Assembly (NCBI RefSeq): GCF_032883915.1
Contig: NZ_CP120717.1
Location: forward strand, 5,782,501 to 5,846,500
Reading direction: 5' to 3'
Length of the DNA stretch: 64,000 nt
Origin: Endozoicomonas sp. 8E
GTDB taxonomy: Bacteria > Pseudomonadota > Gammaproteobacteria > Pseudomonadales > Endozoicomonadaceae
The position numbers were made by a program, and so were the translations under genes. Within the stretch, counting starts at the first letter, position 1; each line of letters opens with the position of its first letter. The notes beneath the pieces are model-generated. The model did no database searches, had not been told where the DNA came from, and saw nothing but the letters and a program-made list of their open reading frames with translations. This document shows positions 1-7,691 of this stretch, one piece after another.

Positions 1-42
1 AGCGCCGATGACCGTTTGTTGTTCATCCATAGCGCGGGCAAG

Positions 43-810
43 TCAAGAGTCAATGAATACTCTCTGTTTCACACTAAATGTCGCCTCTTTTGATTCATGA
101 CTCTCAATAACTGAGAGCAATGGATCATTAAGTAACGATTTGGTCTGTAATGCCTTAAATTCAGTTTTTGCCGATTGATAACCGGGGGCACCAGGAGCAT
201 AATAGAGCTCATCAAATAAGGGGGTGGTCTCAGTAGCCAGAGACCAACTCACACCAGAAAAGCTATCTTGATTATCTTTAAGGGTATTGGTAACAGAAAA
301 TAGCACCTCCCCCTCATAACTAACATCATAATAAGAATTAAATAGTTGAGAAAGGCACGTCCCATCATTAATTTTTTGACTTTTTGAAATATTGCGAGGT
401 TCAAGATATTCAAGTAATTGGATGACATTCTCAAGTACTTGGATACCCTGAGCAGGTGCTGTATTTCTACTACACCTATCTTTATTAATCAGATATTCTT
501 GTTTCAGATTATCTAGGTAATTTATGATTCTTTTCACAGTTTCCCGGGCTTTTTTGTTTGCTGCGTCTATTTCGGTGCTCTCCTGGCTAGACACTACCCT
601 CTGTTCAAGTGATGTGCTGGTGCTGGCAACCGCTCCCAACCTCTGACTTGAGTGATCAGGATCACCTCCGTTGACGGCACGCCTCGATGAAGAATCAATT
701 TTGCCAGATGCCGTTGTAGTTCTTCCGAAGCAGACAGCCTCTGGTGATTCCTTCTCAGGCTTTGGTGAAAATAAACCAACAACGCCGGAATTGTTATCTA
801 CGTTATTCAT
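43..810 (-). CDS. Hypothetical protein, polar N-terminus
   Basis: Not recognised. The 255-residue product has no signal peptide or membrane segment. Residues 1 to about 90 are rich in Ser, Thr, Gly and Asn and look disordered. The middle is helical and charged (around KKARETVKRIINYLDNLKQE), and the C-terminal half looks globular. The start at 810 is preferred because AAGAGAT lies just upstream of its ATG; an in-frame GTG at 843 would add 11 residues. The disordered head followed by a helical body, next to eukaryotic-like WD genes, fits an effector-type protein, but nothing in the sequence proves this. Its promoter region is the spacer shared with the divergent WD cluster. Confidence 0.6.
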   Translation of the reverse strand: MNNVDNNSGVVGLFSPKPEKESPEAVCFGRTTTASGKIDSSSRRAVNGGDPDHSSQRLGAVASTSTSLEQRVVSSQESTEIDAANKKARETVKRIINYLDNLKQEYLINKDRCSRNTAPAQGIQVLENVIQLLEYLEPRNISKSQKINDGTCLSQLFNSYYDVSYEGEVLFSVTNTLKDNQDSFSGVSWSLATETTPLFDELYYAPGAPGYQSAKTEFKALQTKSLLNDPLLSVIESHESKEATFSVKQRVFIDS

Positions 811-1000
811 ATTTGATATCTCTTTAGTTAGCTTCGTTCTCACTTAGCAAGAATATTCAAAATTGATTCAATAGTTTTGAGTCGGTTTTGGAAAGTAAGT
901 TCATAACATTGAAGTCAGTGCGATTAACAAACCTGTGAACAATCCAGCAGTACCTGCTCACGGACAAAGTATGAATCAAACTCCCGGAAAACATCATCTT

Positions 1001-1090
1001 GACTGCCAGTCGCGATCACAAGGTGAGGATCCATGACCTGGCTGACAATGCCATGATGACCGGGTCAACTCAGCCACCTTCAGCACCGAT
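1001..1090 (+). pseudogene. Relic of an F-box/WD-repeat gene
   Basis: About 90 bases match the junction of two WD blades in the intact gene at 1331-3160, near 2550-2670. Shared blocks include GATCACAAGGTGAG and GGGTCAACTCAGCCACCTTC. An internal deletion of about 30 bases breaks the frame, and nothing recognisable continues on either side. It is a decayed fragment of a further family member. The rest of the 844-1236 spacer shows no gene. The first 42 bases of the window also read like the last WD blade (S-A-D-D-R-L-L-F-I-H), but that match is weak. Confidence 0.6.
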
Positions 1091-1280
1091 GGCCTTGTGT
1101 ACAACTCTTTCCTACGCTAGGACCCACAGGGGCTGAAAGAATGGGAACCAGAGTTTTGCGACACCCTCTTGCTACGGATTGATCATTTTTCCGGACCAAA
1201 GTCCTGTTTCTTGTTCGTTACGATTAGATCAATAGTGTGAACTTTCTTACTAAAACCGGCTCTAAGCTGCAGAATCAATT

Positions 1281-1309
1281 TTGAATACCCTTGCCAATCA
1301 GGGATAAAT
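1281..1309 (+). promoter_or_regulatory. Putative sigma70 promoter of WD gene 1
   Basis: TTGAAT, a 17-base spacer and ATAAAT lie 22 bases upstream of the start codon. The block sits in a leader of about 95 bases (1237-1330) that is repeated almost unchanged before the WD genes at 5695 and 7692, and in split form before 3660. Conservation across the paralogs supports a regulatory role; the -10 match is only moderate. Confidence 0.35.
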
Positions 1310-1330
1310 AACAACTATGGAAAACGAACA

Positions 1331-3160
1331 ATGGATCGCATAGATAACAAATCACCTGGAAGCACGCCAACCTCATCGACACTTGAACAACCTCCATCAA
1401 TTACACCAATGGGTACCATTATGGGCAAGGACGTCATTGTACGTGACAAGAATGAGTTTTCATTATTGCTCGATTTACCCGAGCATATGCAATCCAAAAT
1501 TTTCACTTATTTGCAGGCTCGTGATATTGCTCATTTAACACGGACAAATTCATCCATTAACAACAGGCTCAAAAATGATGCCACAATGGCAAGGGCGTGG
1601 TATCGCCGGTTTGCTTCATCACACCAGGCTCTACTAAAAACAATCGTCACTGCAAAAGATAAAGATGAACTCCGGAAATGGTTGCGGCGTTTTACAAAGG
1701 ATGAGGCGTTAGTGAAGTCAATCATGGATCGCCAGGCCAGTATTCACTTTCCCGCTCTGTTCTTTTTCAGCCTCACTAATCTGATGTCTCAATGTAAAAC
1801 ATTTAAATTAGAGACAAAAGCCAGCCTCCCCTGTAATGGTGGGATGAACTCAGCTGTCATCAGCTCCGATGGCCGCCATGTGGTGACCCATACTGACGAT
1901 ACATGGATGAAAATCTTCAGCCAGAAGGGCGATGGGTTATGGCAACCAAAAGGCACTATCTTCCATGACGACTTCGTCATATCGTCCATCTTCAGCGCCA
2001 ATGGCCGCTACCTGTTGACCGTCTATAACGATTACAAGGCGATAATCAGTGGCAAGAATGACGATGGATTATGGGAAGAAAAAACGACTATTAACCATCA
2101 TCGCTTTGTCAACTCAGCCTTCTTCAGCGCCGATGATCGCTATGTAGTGACCGCCAGTTGCGATAAGAAGGCGAAAATTTATGGCCAGAAGGACGATGGA
2201 TCATGGGAAGAAAAAGCCGTCATTCACCACGATTCCTGGGTCAATTCGGCAACCTTTAGTGCCGATAGCCGCTACGTATTGACGGCCAGTGAAGATGGCA
2301 AGGCGAAAATCTATGGCCTGAGGGACGATGGGTCATGGGCAGAAGAAGTCATTATTTCTCACGATGACCAGGTCGACTCAGCTAACTTCAGCGCAAGTGG
2401 CCGCTACGTGTTCACCCGCGCCGGAGATAAAAAGGTGAAAATCTATGGACTGGACGATGGGTTATGGGAAGAAAAAGCCACTATTTTCCATAACAGCCGG
2501 TTCTACTCAGCAGCTTTCAGCGCCAATGACGGCTATATATTGACTGCCAGTCACGATCACAAGGTGAGAATCCATGGCCTGACTGACAATGGATCATGGG
2601 AAGTAAAAGCCACCATTTCCCATAAAAAATGGGTCAACTCAGCCACCTTCAGCCCGGATAGCCGCCATGTGTTGACTGGCAGTCTAGATGGCAAGGCGAA
2701 AATCTATGGCCAGAAAGACAATGGTTCATGGGAAGAAGAAGCCATCATTTCTCATGAACACTGGGTCTTATCAGCTAGCTTCAGCGCTGATAGCCGCCAT
2801 GTGATCACCTGCAGTGAAGATCACACGGTGAAAATCTACGGTCTGAAGTACGATGGAACATGGCAAGAAAAAGCCATCATCTCCCATGGCGATAGTATTA
2901 GATCAGCCACCTTTAGCGTCGATGGCCGCCATGTGGTTACTGCCAGTTTCGATGGCAAGGCGAAAATTTATGGTCAGAACTGCGATGGATCATGGGTAGA
3001 AAAAGCCACCCTTTCCTATCAAGGTACTGTCCTATTATCCACCTTTAGCAACGATGGCCTGGTATTGACCATCGACCGAACAGCCACCCCCAGCGCCAAT
3101 GCCCTGGCGTATATCCACGATCGTGCGGCGAATATCACTGAACTAAGTATGAATGAATGA
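1331..3160 (+). CDS. F-box / WD-repeat protein, paralog 1
   Basis: The 609-residue product begins with a Ser/Pro-rich tail. Residues 43-94 look like an F-box: LLLDLPEHMQSKIFTYLQ, then a helix rich in Leu and Arg ending in W-Y-R-R. Residues 95-165 are helical linker. From about 172 to the end are ten blades of about 43 residues with the WD-repeat pattern S-H-x3-V-x-S-A-T-F-S-x-D-x-R-x-V-x-T-A-S-x-D-G-x-A-K-I-Y-G. The closing Trp-Asp is replaced by Tyr-Gly, and each blade carries an added D-D-G-S-W hairpin. Eukaryotic F-box/WD proteins are substrate receptors of SCF ubiquitin ligases. No signal peptide is present, so action in a host would need a dedicated secretion route not seen here. It is the first of four tandem copies. 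Confidence 0.85.
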   Translation: MDRIDNKSPGSTPTSSTLEQPPSITPMGTIMGKDVIVRDKNEFSLLLDLPEHMQSKIFTYLQARDIAHLTRTNSSINNRLKNDATMARAWYRRFASSHQALLKTIVTAKDKDELRKWLRRFTKDEALVKSIMDRQASIHFPALFFFSLTNLMSQCKTFKLETKASLPCNGGMNSAVISSDGRHVVTHTDDTWMKIFSQKGDGLWQPKGTIFHDDFVISSIFSANGRYLLTVYNDYKAIISGKNDDGLWEEKTTINHHRFVNSAFFSADDRYVVTASCDKKAKIYGQKDDGSWEEKAVIHHDSWVNSATFSADSRYVLTASEDGKAKIYGLRDDGSWAEEVIISHDDQVDSANFSASGRYVFTRAGDKKVKIYGLDDGLWEEKATIFHNSRFYSAAFSANDGYILTASHDHKVRIHGLTDNGSWEVKATISHKKWVNSATFSPDSRHVLTGSLDGKAKIYGQKDNGSWEEEAIISHEHWVLSASFSADSRHVITCSEDHTVKIYGLKYDGTWQEKAIISHGDSIRSATFSVDGRHVVTASFDGKAKIYGQNCDGSWVEKATLSYQGTVLLSTFSNDGLVLTIDRTATPSANALAYIHDRAANITELSMNE

Positions 3161-3413
3161 TGGTTCGCTGTTCCATTCAGCCGTGTACCGAAGGCGCATC
3201 AGTTGGAGGATTCCGTTAGCCATACCAAAATTTCTGATTAGCCTCGATCTTGCTTTGTGCGGCTAATGTCTGCTGATATCAGATGGTTAGAAAAACTCAC
3301 ATTTCAGGAGTCCCGATTTTTAAATCAAACTTCACATTGCATTATTCATGGGCGTTCAGGGATAGATATTGAACTTTAATACTAAAACCGAGTCAAAATC
3401 ATGGAATCAATAT

Positions 3414-3605
3414 TAAGTACTCAGCCATACGAAATCGAATATTTCTGGCTTATTGGGCAGGTGCTCTGCAAGGCGCAACGACGGGAACATAGCAAGCTAT
3501 GTGACCAGAGTTGCAACGCAGCACGACTGCATGGATGCAGGAGCAGTTGCCGCGAGTGCCTGAACAATGAGTCAGAAAATATGATTTCGTATGGTTGAGT
3601 ACTTA
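3414..3605 (+). repeat. Non-autonomous element with inverted ends, inserted in a WD-gene leader
   Basis: A 192-base element bounded by imperfect inverted repeats of about 35 bases, starting TAAGTACTC at each end. It has no transposase. The interior contains GCAAGGCGCAACGACGGG and the block ATGGATGCAGGAGCAGTTGC, both shared with other elements in this window. It interrupts the conserved WD leader between AGAATCAAT-like and AATACCCTTG sequences that are contiguous upstream of 1331, 5695 and 7692. The rest of the 3161-3659 spacer holds a decayed downstream region of gene 1 and the two halves of the leader. Confidence 0.8.
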
Positions 3606-3659
3606 AATACCCTTGTTATTCAAGGGTAAACACTGTCTATGGAGAAAGAGAAACGAACA

Positions 3660-5471
3660 ATGGATTGCATAAATAAAAATTCCTGTGATATTACTCCACC
3701 CTCATCAACAACAGGTCAACCGCCGTCAGATACATCAAGTGGTACCATTATGGGCAAGAACGTCATTGTACGTGACGAGAGTGAGTTTTCATTTTTGCTC
3801 GATTTGCCCCCGGGAATACAATCCAAAATTTTCACCTATTTGCGCGCTCATGATATTACCCAATTAACACGGGCAAATTCACAAATTAACAACACACTCA
3901 AAAATGATGCTGCAATGGCAAAGGCATGGTATCGCCGTTTTGCTTCATCACACCAGAGTCTACTAAAGACATTTGTCGCTGCCAAAGATAAAGATGAACT
4001 CCAGAAATGGTTAAAGCGTTTTACAAAGGATGAAGCATTAGTGAAGTCAATCATGGATTACAAGGCGAGTATTCACTTTCCTGTCCTGTTCTATTTCACT
4101 CTCACTAAACTGATGACTCAATGTAAAACATTTGCATTAGAGACAAAAGCCACCCTTCCCTGTTATGGCGAGATCCCCTGTTATGGCGAGACCGGCTCAG
4201 CAACCTTCAGTACCGATGGTCGCCATCTGGTGAGCGTCAGGAATTATAAAACGGTGGAAATCTATGGCCAGAAGAGTGATGGATCATGGGAAGCAAAAGG
4301 CACTATCTGCCATGATAACCGTCTCAGATCGGTCACCTTCAGTGACGATGGCCGCCATATAGTGACCGCTGCTGAAGATTTCAAGGCGAAAATTTATGTC
4401 CAGAAAGACGAACAATCATGGGAAGAAAAAGCCACTATTTCCCATGATAACTGGGTCAATTCAGCCACCTTCAGCGCCGATAGCCGCCATGCGGTGAGCT
4501 GGAGTAAAGACGGCAAGGCGAAAATCTATGGCAAGAAAGACGAACGATCATGGGAAGAAAAAGCCACTATTTCCCATGATAACTGGGTCAATTCAGCCAC
4601 CTTCAGCGTCGATAGTTGCTATGTAGTGACCGCCGCTGGAGACGGCAAGGCGAAAATCTATGGCAAGACAGACGAAGGATCATGGGAAGAAAAAGCCATT
4701 ATTTCCCATAATGACTGGGTAAAATCAGCCACCTTCAGCACCAATGGCCGCTATGTGGTGACCGCCAGTGGAGATGGCACGGCGAAAATTTATGGCCAGG
4801 GGGACGATGGCCTGTGGACACAAAAAGCCATCATTACCCACGATATGTTAGTAGCATCGGCCACCTTCAGTACCGATGGCCGCCATGTGGTGACCGCCAG
4901 TTTTGATGGCAATGCGAAAATCTATGGCAAGAATAACGATGGGTCGTGGGTAGAGAAAGCTGTTATTCCCCATGACAACTGTGTCAGGACAGCCACCTTC
5001 AGCCCCGATGGTCGCTCTGTGAGGACGATCAGTGATGATCACATTGTGACAATCTATGGCCTGGAGGACGATGGTTCATGGGAAGAAAAAGCCGTCTTTT
5101 CCCATGATGAAGAGGTCAACTCAGCCACATTCAGCCCCGATAGCCGCTATTTGGTGACTTCCAGTGACGATGGCATAGCAATAATTTACGGCAAGAAGGA
5201 CGATGGAACATGGGAAGAAAAAGACGCTATTTGCCATGATGATTGGGTCTTCTCAGCCACCTTCAGCCCCGATAGCCGACATGTGATCACCGCCAGTAGA
5301 GATGGCACTGCGATAATTTATGGTCGGCAGAGTGATGGAACCTGGGAAGAAAAAGCTATCATTTCCCATCATAGTTCGATCGAATCAGCCACCTTCTGCA
5401 CGGACGGCCATGTGTTGACCATCCATGGCGATAGAACGTTGAAAATCACTGAACTGCAGATGAATGACTAA
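3660..5471 (+). CDS. F-box / WD-repeat protein, paralog 2
   Basis: Same architecture as paralog 1: polar N-terminal tail, F-box-like segment (FLLDLPPGIQSKIFTYLR), helical linker and ten blades ending in K-I-Y-G. A short tandem duplication (LPCYGEIPCYGETG) opens the propeller. The start at 3660 (MDCINKN) aligns with the family and has GGAGAAAGAG upstream. An in-frame ATG at 3639 would add seven residues; in the other copies the equivalent ATG is out of frame. The leader is split by the element at 3414-3605, which turns the putative -35 TTGAAT into TTAAAT, so expression may differ from the sister genes. The function as a host ubiquitin-ligase adaptor is inferred. Confidence 0.83.
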   Translation: MDCINKNSCDITPPSSTTGQPPSDTSSGTIMGKNVIVRDESEFSFLLDLPPGIQSKIFTYLRAHDITQLTRANSQINNTLKNDAAMAKAWYRRFASSHQSLLKTFVAAKDKDELQKWLKRFTKDEALVKSIMDYKASIHFPVLFYFTLTKLMTQCKTFALETKATLPCYGEIPCYGETGSATFSTDGRHLVSVRNYKTVEIYGQKSDGSWEAKGTICHDNRLRSVTFSDDGRHIVTAAEDFKAKIYVQKDEQSWEEKATISHDNWVNSATFSADSRHAVSWSKDGKAKIYGKKDERSWEEKATISHDNWVNSATFSVDSCYVVTAAGDGKAKIYGKTDEGSWEEKAIISHNDWVKSATFSTNGRYVVTASGDGTAKIYGQGDDGLWTQKAIITHDMLVASATFSTDGRHVVTASFDGNAKIYGKNNDGSWVEKAVIPHDNCVRTATFSPDGRSVRTISDDHIVTIYGLEDDGSWEEKAVFSHDEEVNSATFSPDSRYLVTSSDDGIAIIYGKKDDGTWEEKDAICHDDWVFSATFSPDSRHVITASRDGTAIIYGRQSDGTWEEKAIISHHSSIESATFCTDGHVLTIHGDRTLKITELQMND

Positions 5472-5487
5472 TTGTTTGCTGTCACTC

Positions 5488-5600
5488 GTTAGCCGAGATC
5501 TGCATTATTCTTCTGCAACACCAGCTCAGCAGGATAACTTGCGCACCAGGGCACCCGCCAGGAATTCAACAAACCCTATTTCCAGACCCCACTGAGGATT
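5488..5600 (-). pseudogene. Duplicated 3' end of lipA
   Basis: Read on the minus strand this gives Q-W-G-L-E-x-G-F-V-E-x-x-A-G-A-L-V-R, the C-terminus of the LipA encoded at 13152-14228, then a frame break before the matching LQKNN end. The intact lipA tail lies 7.7 kb away. The fragment sits just after the stop of WD gene 2, exactly as the intact lipA tail sits just after the WD relic at 13004-13139. It therefore marks the edge of a duplication unit that included the end of lipA. Confidence 0.8.
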
Positions 5601-5644
5601 ATGAACTTTCCTACTAAAACCGACTCTAAGCTGCAGACTCAATT

Positions 5645-5673
5645 TTGAATATCCTCGCCAATCAGGGGTAAAT
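5645..5673 (+). promoter_or_regulatory. Putative promoter of WD gene 3
   Basis: TTGAAT, 17 bases, then GTAAAT, in the leader shared with WD genes 1 and 4. The last base of the pair is about 20 bases before the start codon. Confidence 0.33.
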
Positions 5674-5694
5674 AACAACGATGGAAAACGAACT

Positions 5695-7488
5695 ATGGAT
5701 TGCCTGAATAACAATTCCGGTAGAAGTACTCCACCCTCATCAAGACCGGGTCAACCACCATCAGATAGACCAGGTTGCAACACTATGGGCAGGAACGTCG
5801 TTGTACGTGACACGAATGAGTTTTCATTATTGCTCGATTTACCCGAGGATATACAATCCAAAATTTTTACTTATTTGCAGGCTCGTGATATTGCCCATTT
5901 AACACGGGCAAATTCATCCATTAACAACAGGCTCAAAAATGATGCTGCAATGGCAAGGGCATGGTTTCGCCGGTTGGCTTCATCACACCAGACTCGACTA
6001 AAGACAATTGTCGTTACTAAAGATAAAGATGAACTCCAGAAATGGTTAAAGCGTTTTACAAAGGATGAGGCATTAGTTAAGTCAATCATGGATCGCCAGG
6101 CGAGTATTTATTTTCCTGCTCTGTTCTTTTCCACTCTCACCAAACTGATGTCTGAATGTAAAACATTTAAATTAGAGACTAAAGCCAACATCCGCTGTAG
6201 TAGTCAACAGAACTCAGCTATCTTCAGTGCCGATGGCCGTCACCTGGTGATCGCCTGTGACTCTGGAACATGGAAAATCTATGGCCAGGAGAGCGATGGA
6301 TCATGGGAAGCAAAAGGCACTATCTTCCATGATTACTCTTTCAAATCGGTCACCTTCAGTGCCGATGGCCGCTATGTGGTGGCTGTCTATATAGATGACA
6401 AGGCGATAATTTATGGCCAGAAGGACGAACGATCATGGGAAGAAGTGACTATTTCCCACGACGACTCGCTCTGCTCAGCCAGCTTCAGCAACGATAGCCG
6501 CTCTGTAGTGATCACCACTAAAAATAACAAGGCGAAAATTTATGGCAAGAAGGACGATGGCTCATGGATAAAAGAAGTCACTATTTCCCATGATAAACGG
6601 CTCCAGTCAGCCACCTTCAGCACCGATGGCAGCCATGTTGTGACCGCCAGTTTTGATGGCAAGGCGAAAATCTATAGCAAGAAGAACGATGGTTCATGGA
6701 TAGAAAAAGCCATTATTTCCCATGATAAATGGGTCTTATCAGCCACCTTCAGCGCCGATGATCGCCACGTGGTGACCCGCAGTACTGATCGCAAGGTGAA
6801 AATCTATGACCTCAAGGCCGATGATTCGTGGGAAGAAAAAGCCATTATTTCTCATAATGAAGACGTCAACTCAGCGACATTCAGCGCCGATAACCGACAC
6901 TTGGTGACCTCCAGTAACGATCGCAGAGCGATAATCTACGGCAAGAAGGACGATGGATCATGGGCAGAAAAAGCCACTATTTACCATGATAATTGGGTCT
7001 TCTCAGCCACCTTCAGCCCCGATAGCCGCTCTGTGGTCACCCGCGGTACAGACAGAGTGGCGAAAATCTATGGCCAGAAGGACGATGGATCGTGGGAAGA
7101 AAAAATGATCATCTCCCATTATTTGAAAATTATATCAGCAACTTTCAGCGTCGATGGCCGCCATGTGATCACCAGAGGTAAAGATAGCAAGGTGAAAATA
7201 CGTGGCCATAAGGACAATGGATCCTGGGAGGAAAAAGCCATTATTTCCCATGTCTATGGTGATGTCATATTAGCAACCTTTAGCCTCGATGACCGCCATC
7301 TGGTCGCTGCCGGCAACCATAAAACGGTGAAAATTTGTGGCCTGGTAAGCGATGGAACATGGAAAATAAAAGCCGCCATTTCTCATCGCGAAGGGATCAG
7401 GGCAGCCATCTTCAGCGCCGATGGCCATGTGTTGACCATCCATGACGATGACACGGCGAAAATCACTGAACTATCAATGAATGACTGA
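5695..7488 (+). CDS. F-box / WD-repeat protein, paralog 3
   Basis: A 597-residue member of the same family. The tail is Pro/Ser-rich, the F-box-like segment reads LLLDLPEDIQSKIFTYLQ, and ten blades follow, most closing in K-I-Y-G or I-I-Y-G. Several blades have drifted (K-I-R-G, K-I-C-G), which suggests relaxed constraint near the C-terminus. The start at 5695 follows GGAAAACGAAC. An eight-codon upstream frame (M-E-N-E-L-W-I-A) begins 14 bases earlier and ends just inside this gene. The gene is flanked on both sides by fragments of lipA. Its likely role, substrate recognition in a host ubiquitin ligase, rests on architecture alone. Confidence 0.83.
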   Translation: MDCLNNNSGRSTPPSSRPGQPPSDRPGCNTMGRNVVVRDTNEFSLLLDLPEDIQSKIFTYLQARDIAHLTRANSSINNRLKNDAAMARAWFRRLASSHQTRLKTIVVTKDKDELQKWLKRFTKDEALVKSIMDRQASIYFPALFFSTLTKLMSECKTFKLETKANIRCSSQQNSAIFSADGRHLVIACDSGTWKIYGQESDGSWEAKGTIFHDYSFKSVTFSADGRYVVAVYIDDKAIIYGQKDERSWEEVTISHDDSLCSASFSNDSRSVVITTKNNKAKIYGKKDDGSWIKEVTISHDKRLQSATFSTDGSHVVTASFDGKAKIYSKKNDGSWIEKAIISHDKWVLSATFSADDRHVVTRSTDRKVKIYDLKADDSWEEKAIISHNEDVNSATFSADNRHLVTSSNDRRAIIYGKKDDGSWAEKATIYHDNWVFSATFSPDSRSVVTRGTDRVAKIYGQKDDGSWEEKMIISHYLKIISATFSVDGRHVITRGKDSKVKIRGHKDNGSWEEKAIISHVYGDVILATFSLDDRHLVAAGNHKTVKICGLVSDGTWKIKAAISHREGIRAAIFSADGHVLTIHDDDTAKITELSMND

Positions 7489-7501
7489 TCGTTTACTGTC
7501 A

Positions 7502-7590
7502 CTCATTAGCCCAGACCTGCATTATTCTTCAACAACGCCTCTTTCCAGACCCCGCTGAGGCTACTTCCCAAACGCTTGGGGAGTCTCATG
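7502..7590 (-). pseudogene. Second duplicated lipA 3' fragment
   Basis: The plus-strand sequence reads like the end of lipA (CCAGACCTGCATTATTCTTC), jumps over about 70 bases, and resumes at CCTCTTTCCAG and the equivalent of the region encoding F-E-K-Y-R-Q-W. It lies after WD gene 3 in the same place as the fragment after WD gene 2. The two fragments have decayed differently. Confidence 0.75.
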
Positions 7591-7641
7591 CAATATTGTG
7601 AACTTTCCTACTAAAACCGGCTCTAAGCTGCAGAATCAATT

Positions 7642-7670
7642 TTGAATATCCTTGTCAATCAGCGATAAAT
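7642..7670 (+). promoter_or_regulatory. Putative promoter of WD gene 4
   Basis: TTGAAT, 17 bases, ATAAAT in the conserved leader, 22 bases before the start codon, as for WD gene 1. Confidence 0.35.
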
Positions 7671-7691
7671 AACAACGATGGAAAACGAACT

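Noticed and set aside
3401..3598. 65-codon frame between WD genes 1 and 2
   Set aside because: It lies almost wholly inside the inverted-repeat element and has no SD; the other copy of the element does not keep it.
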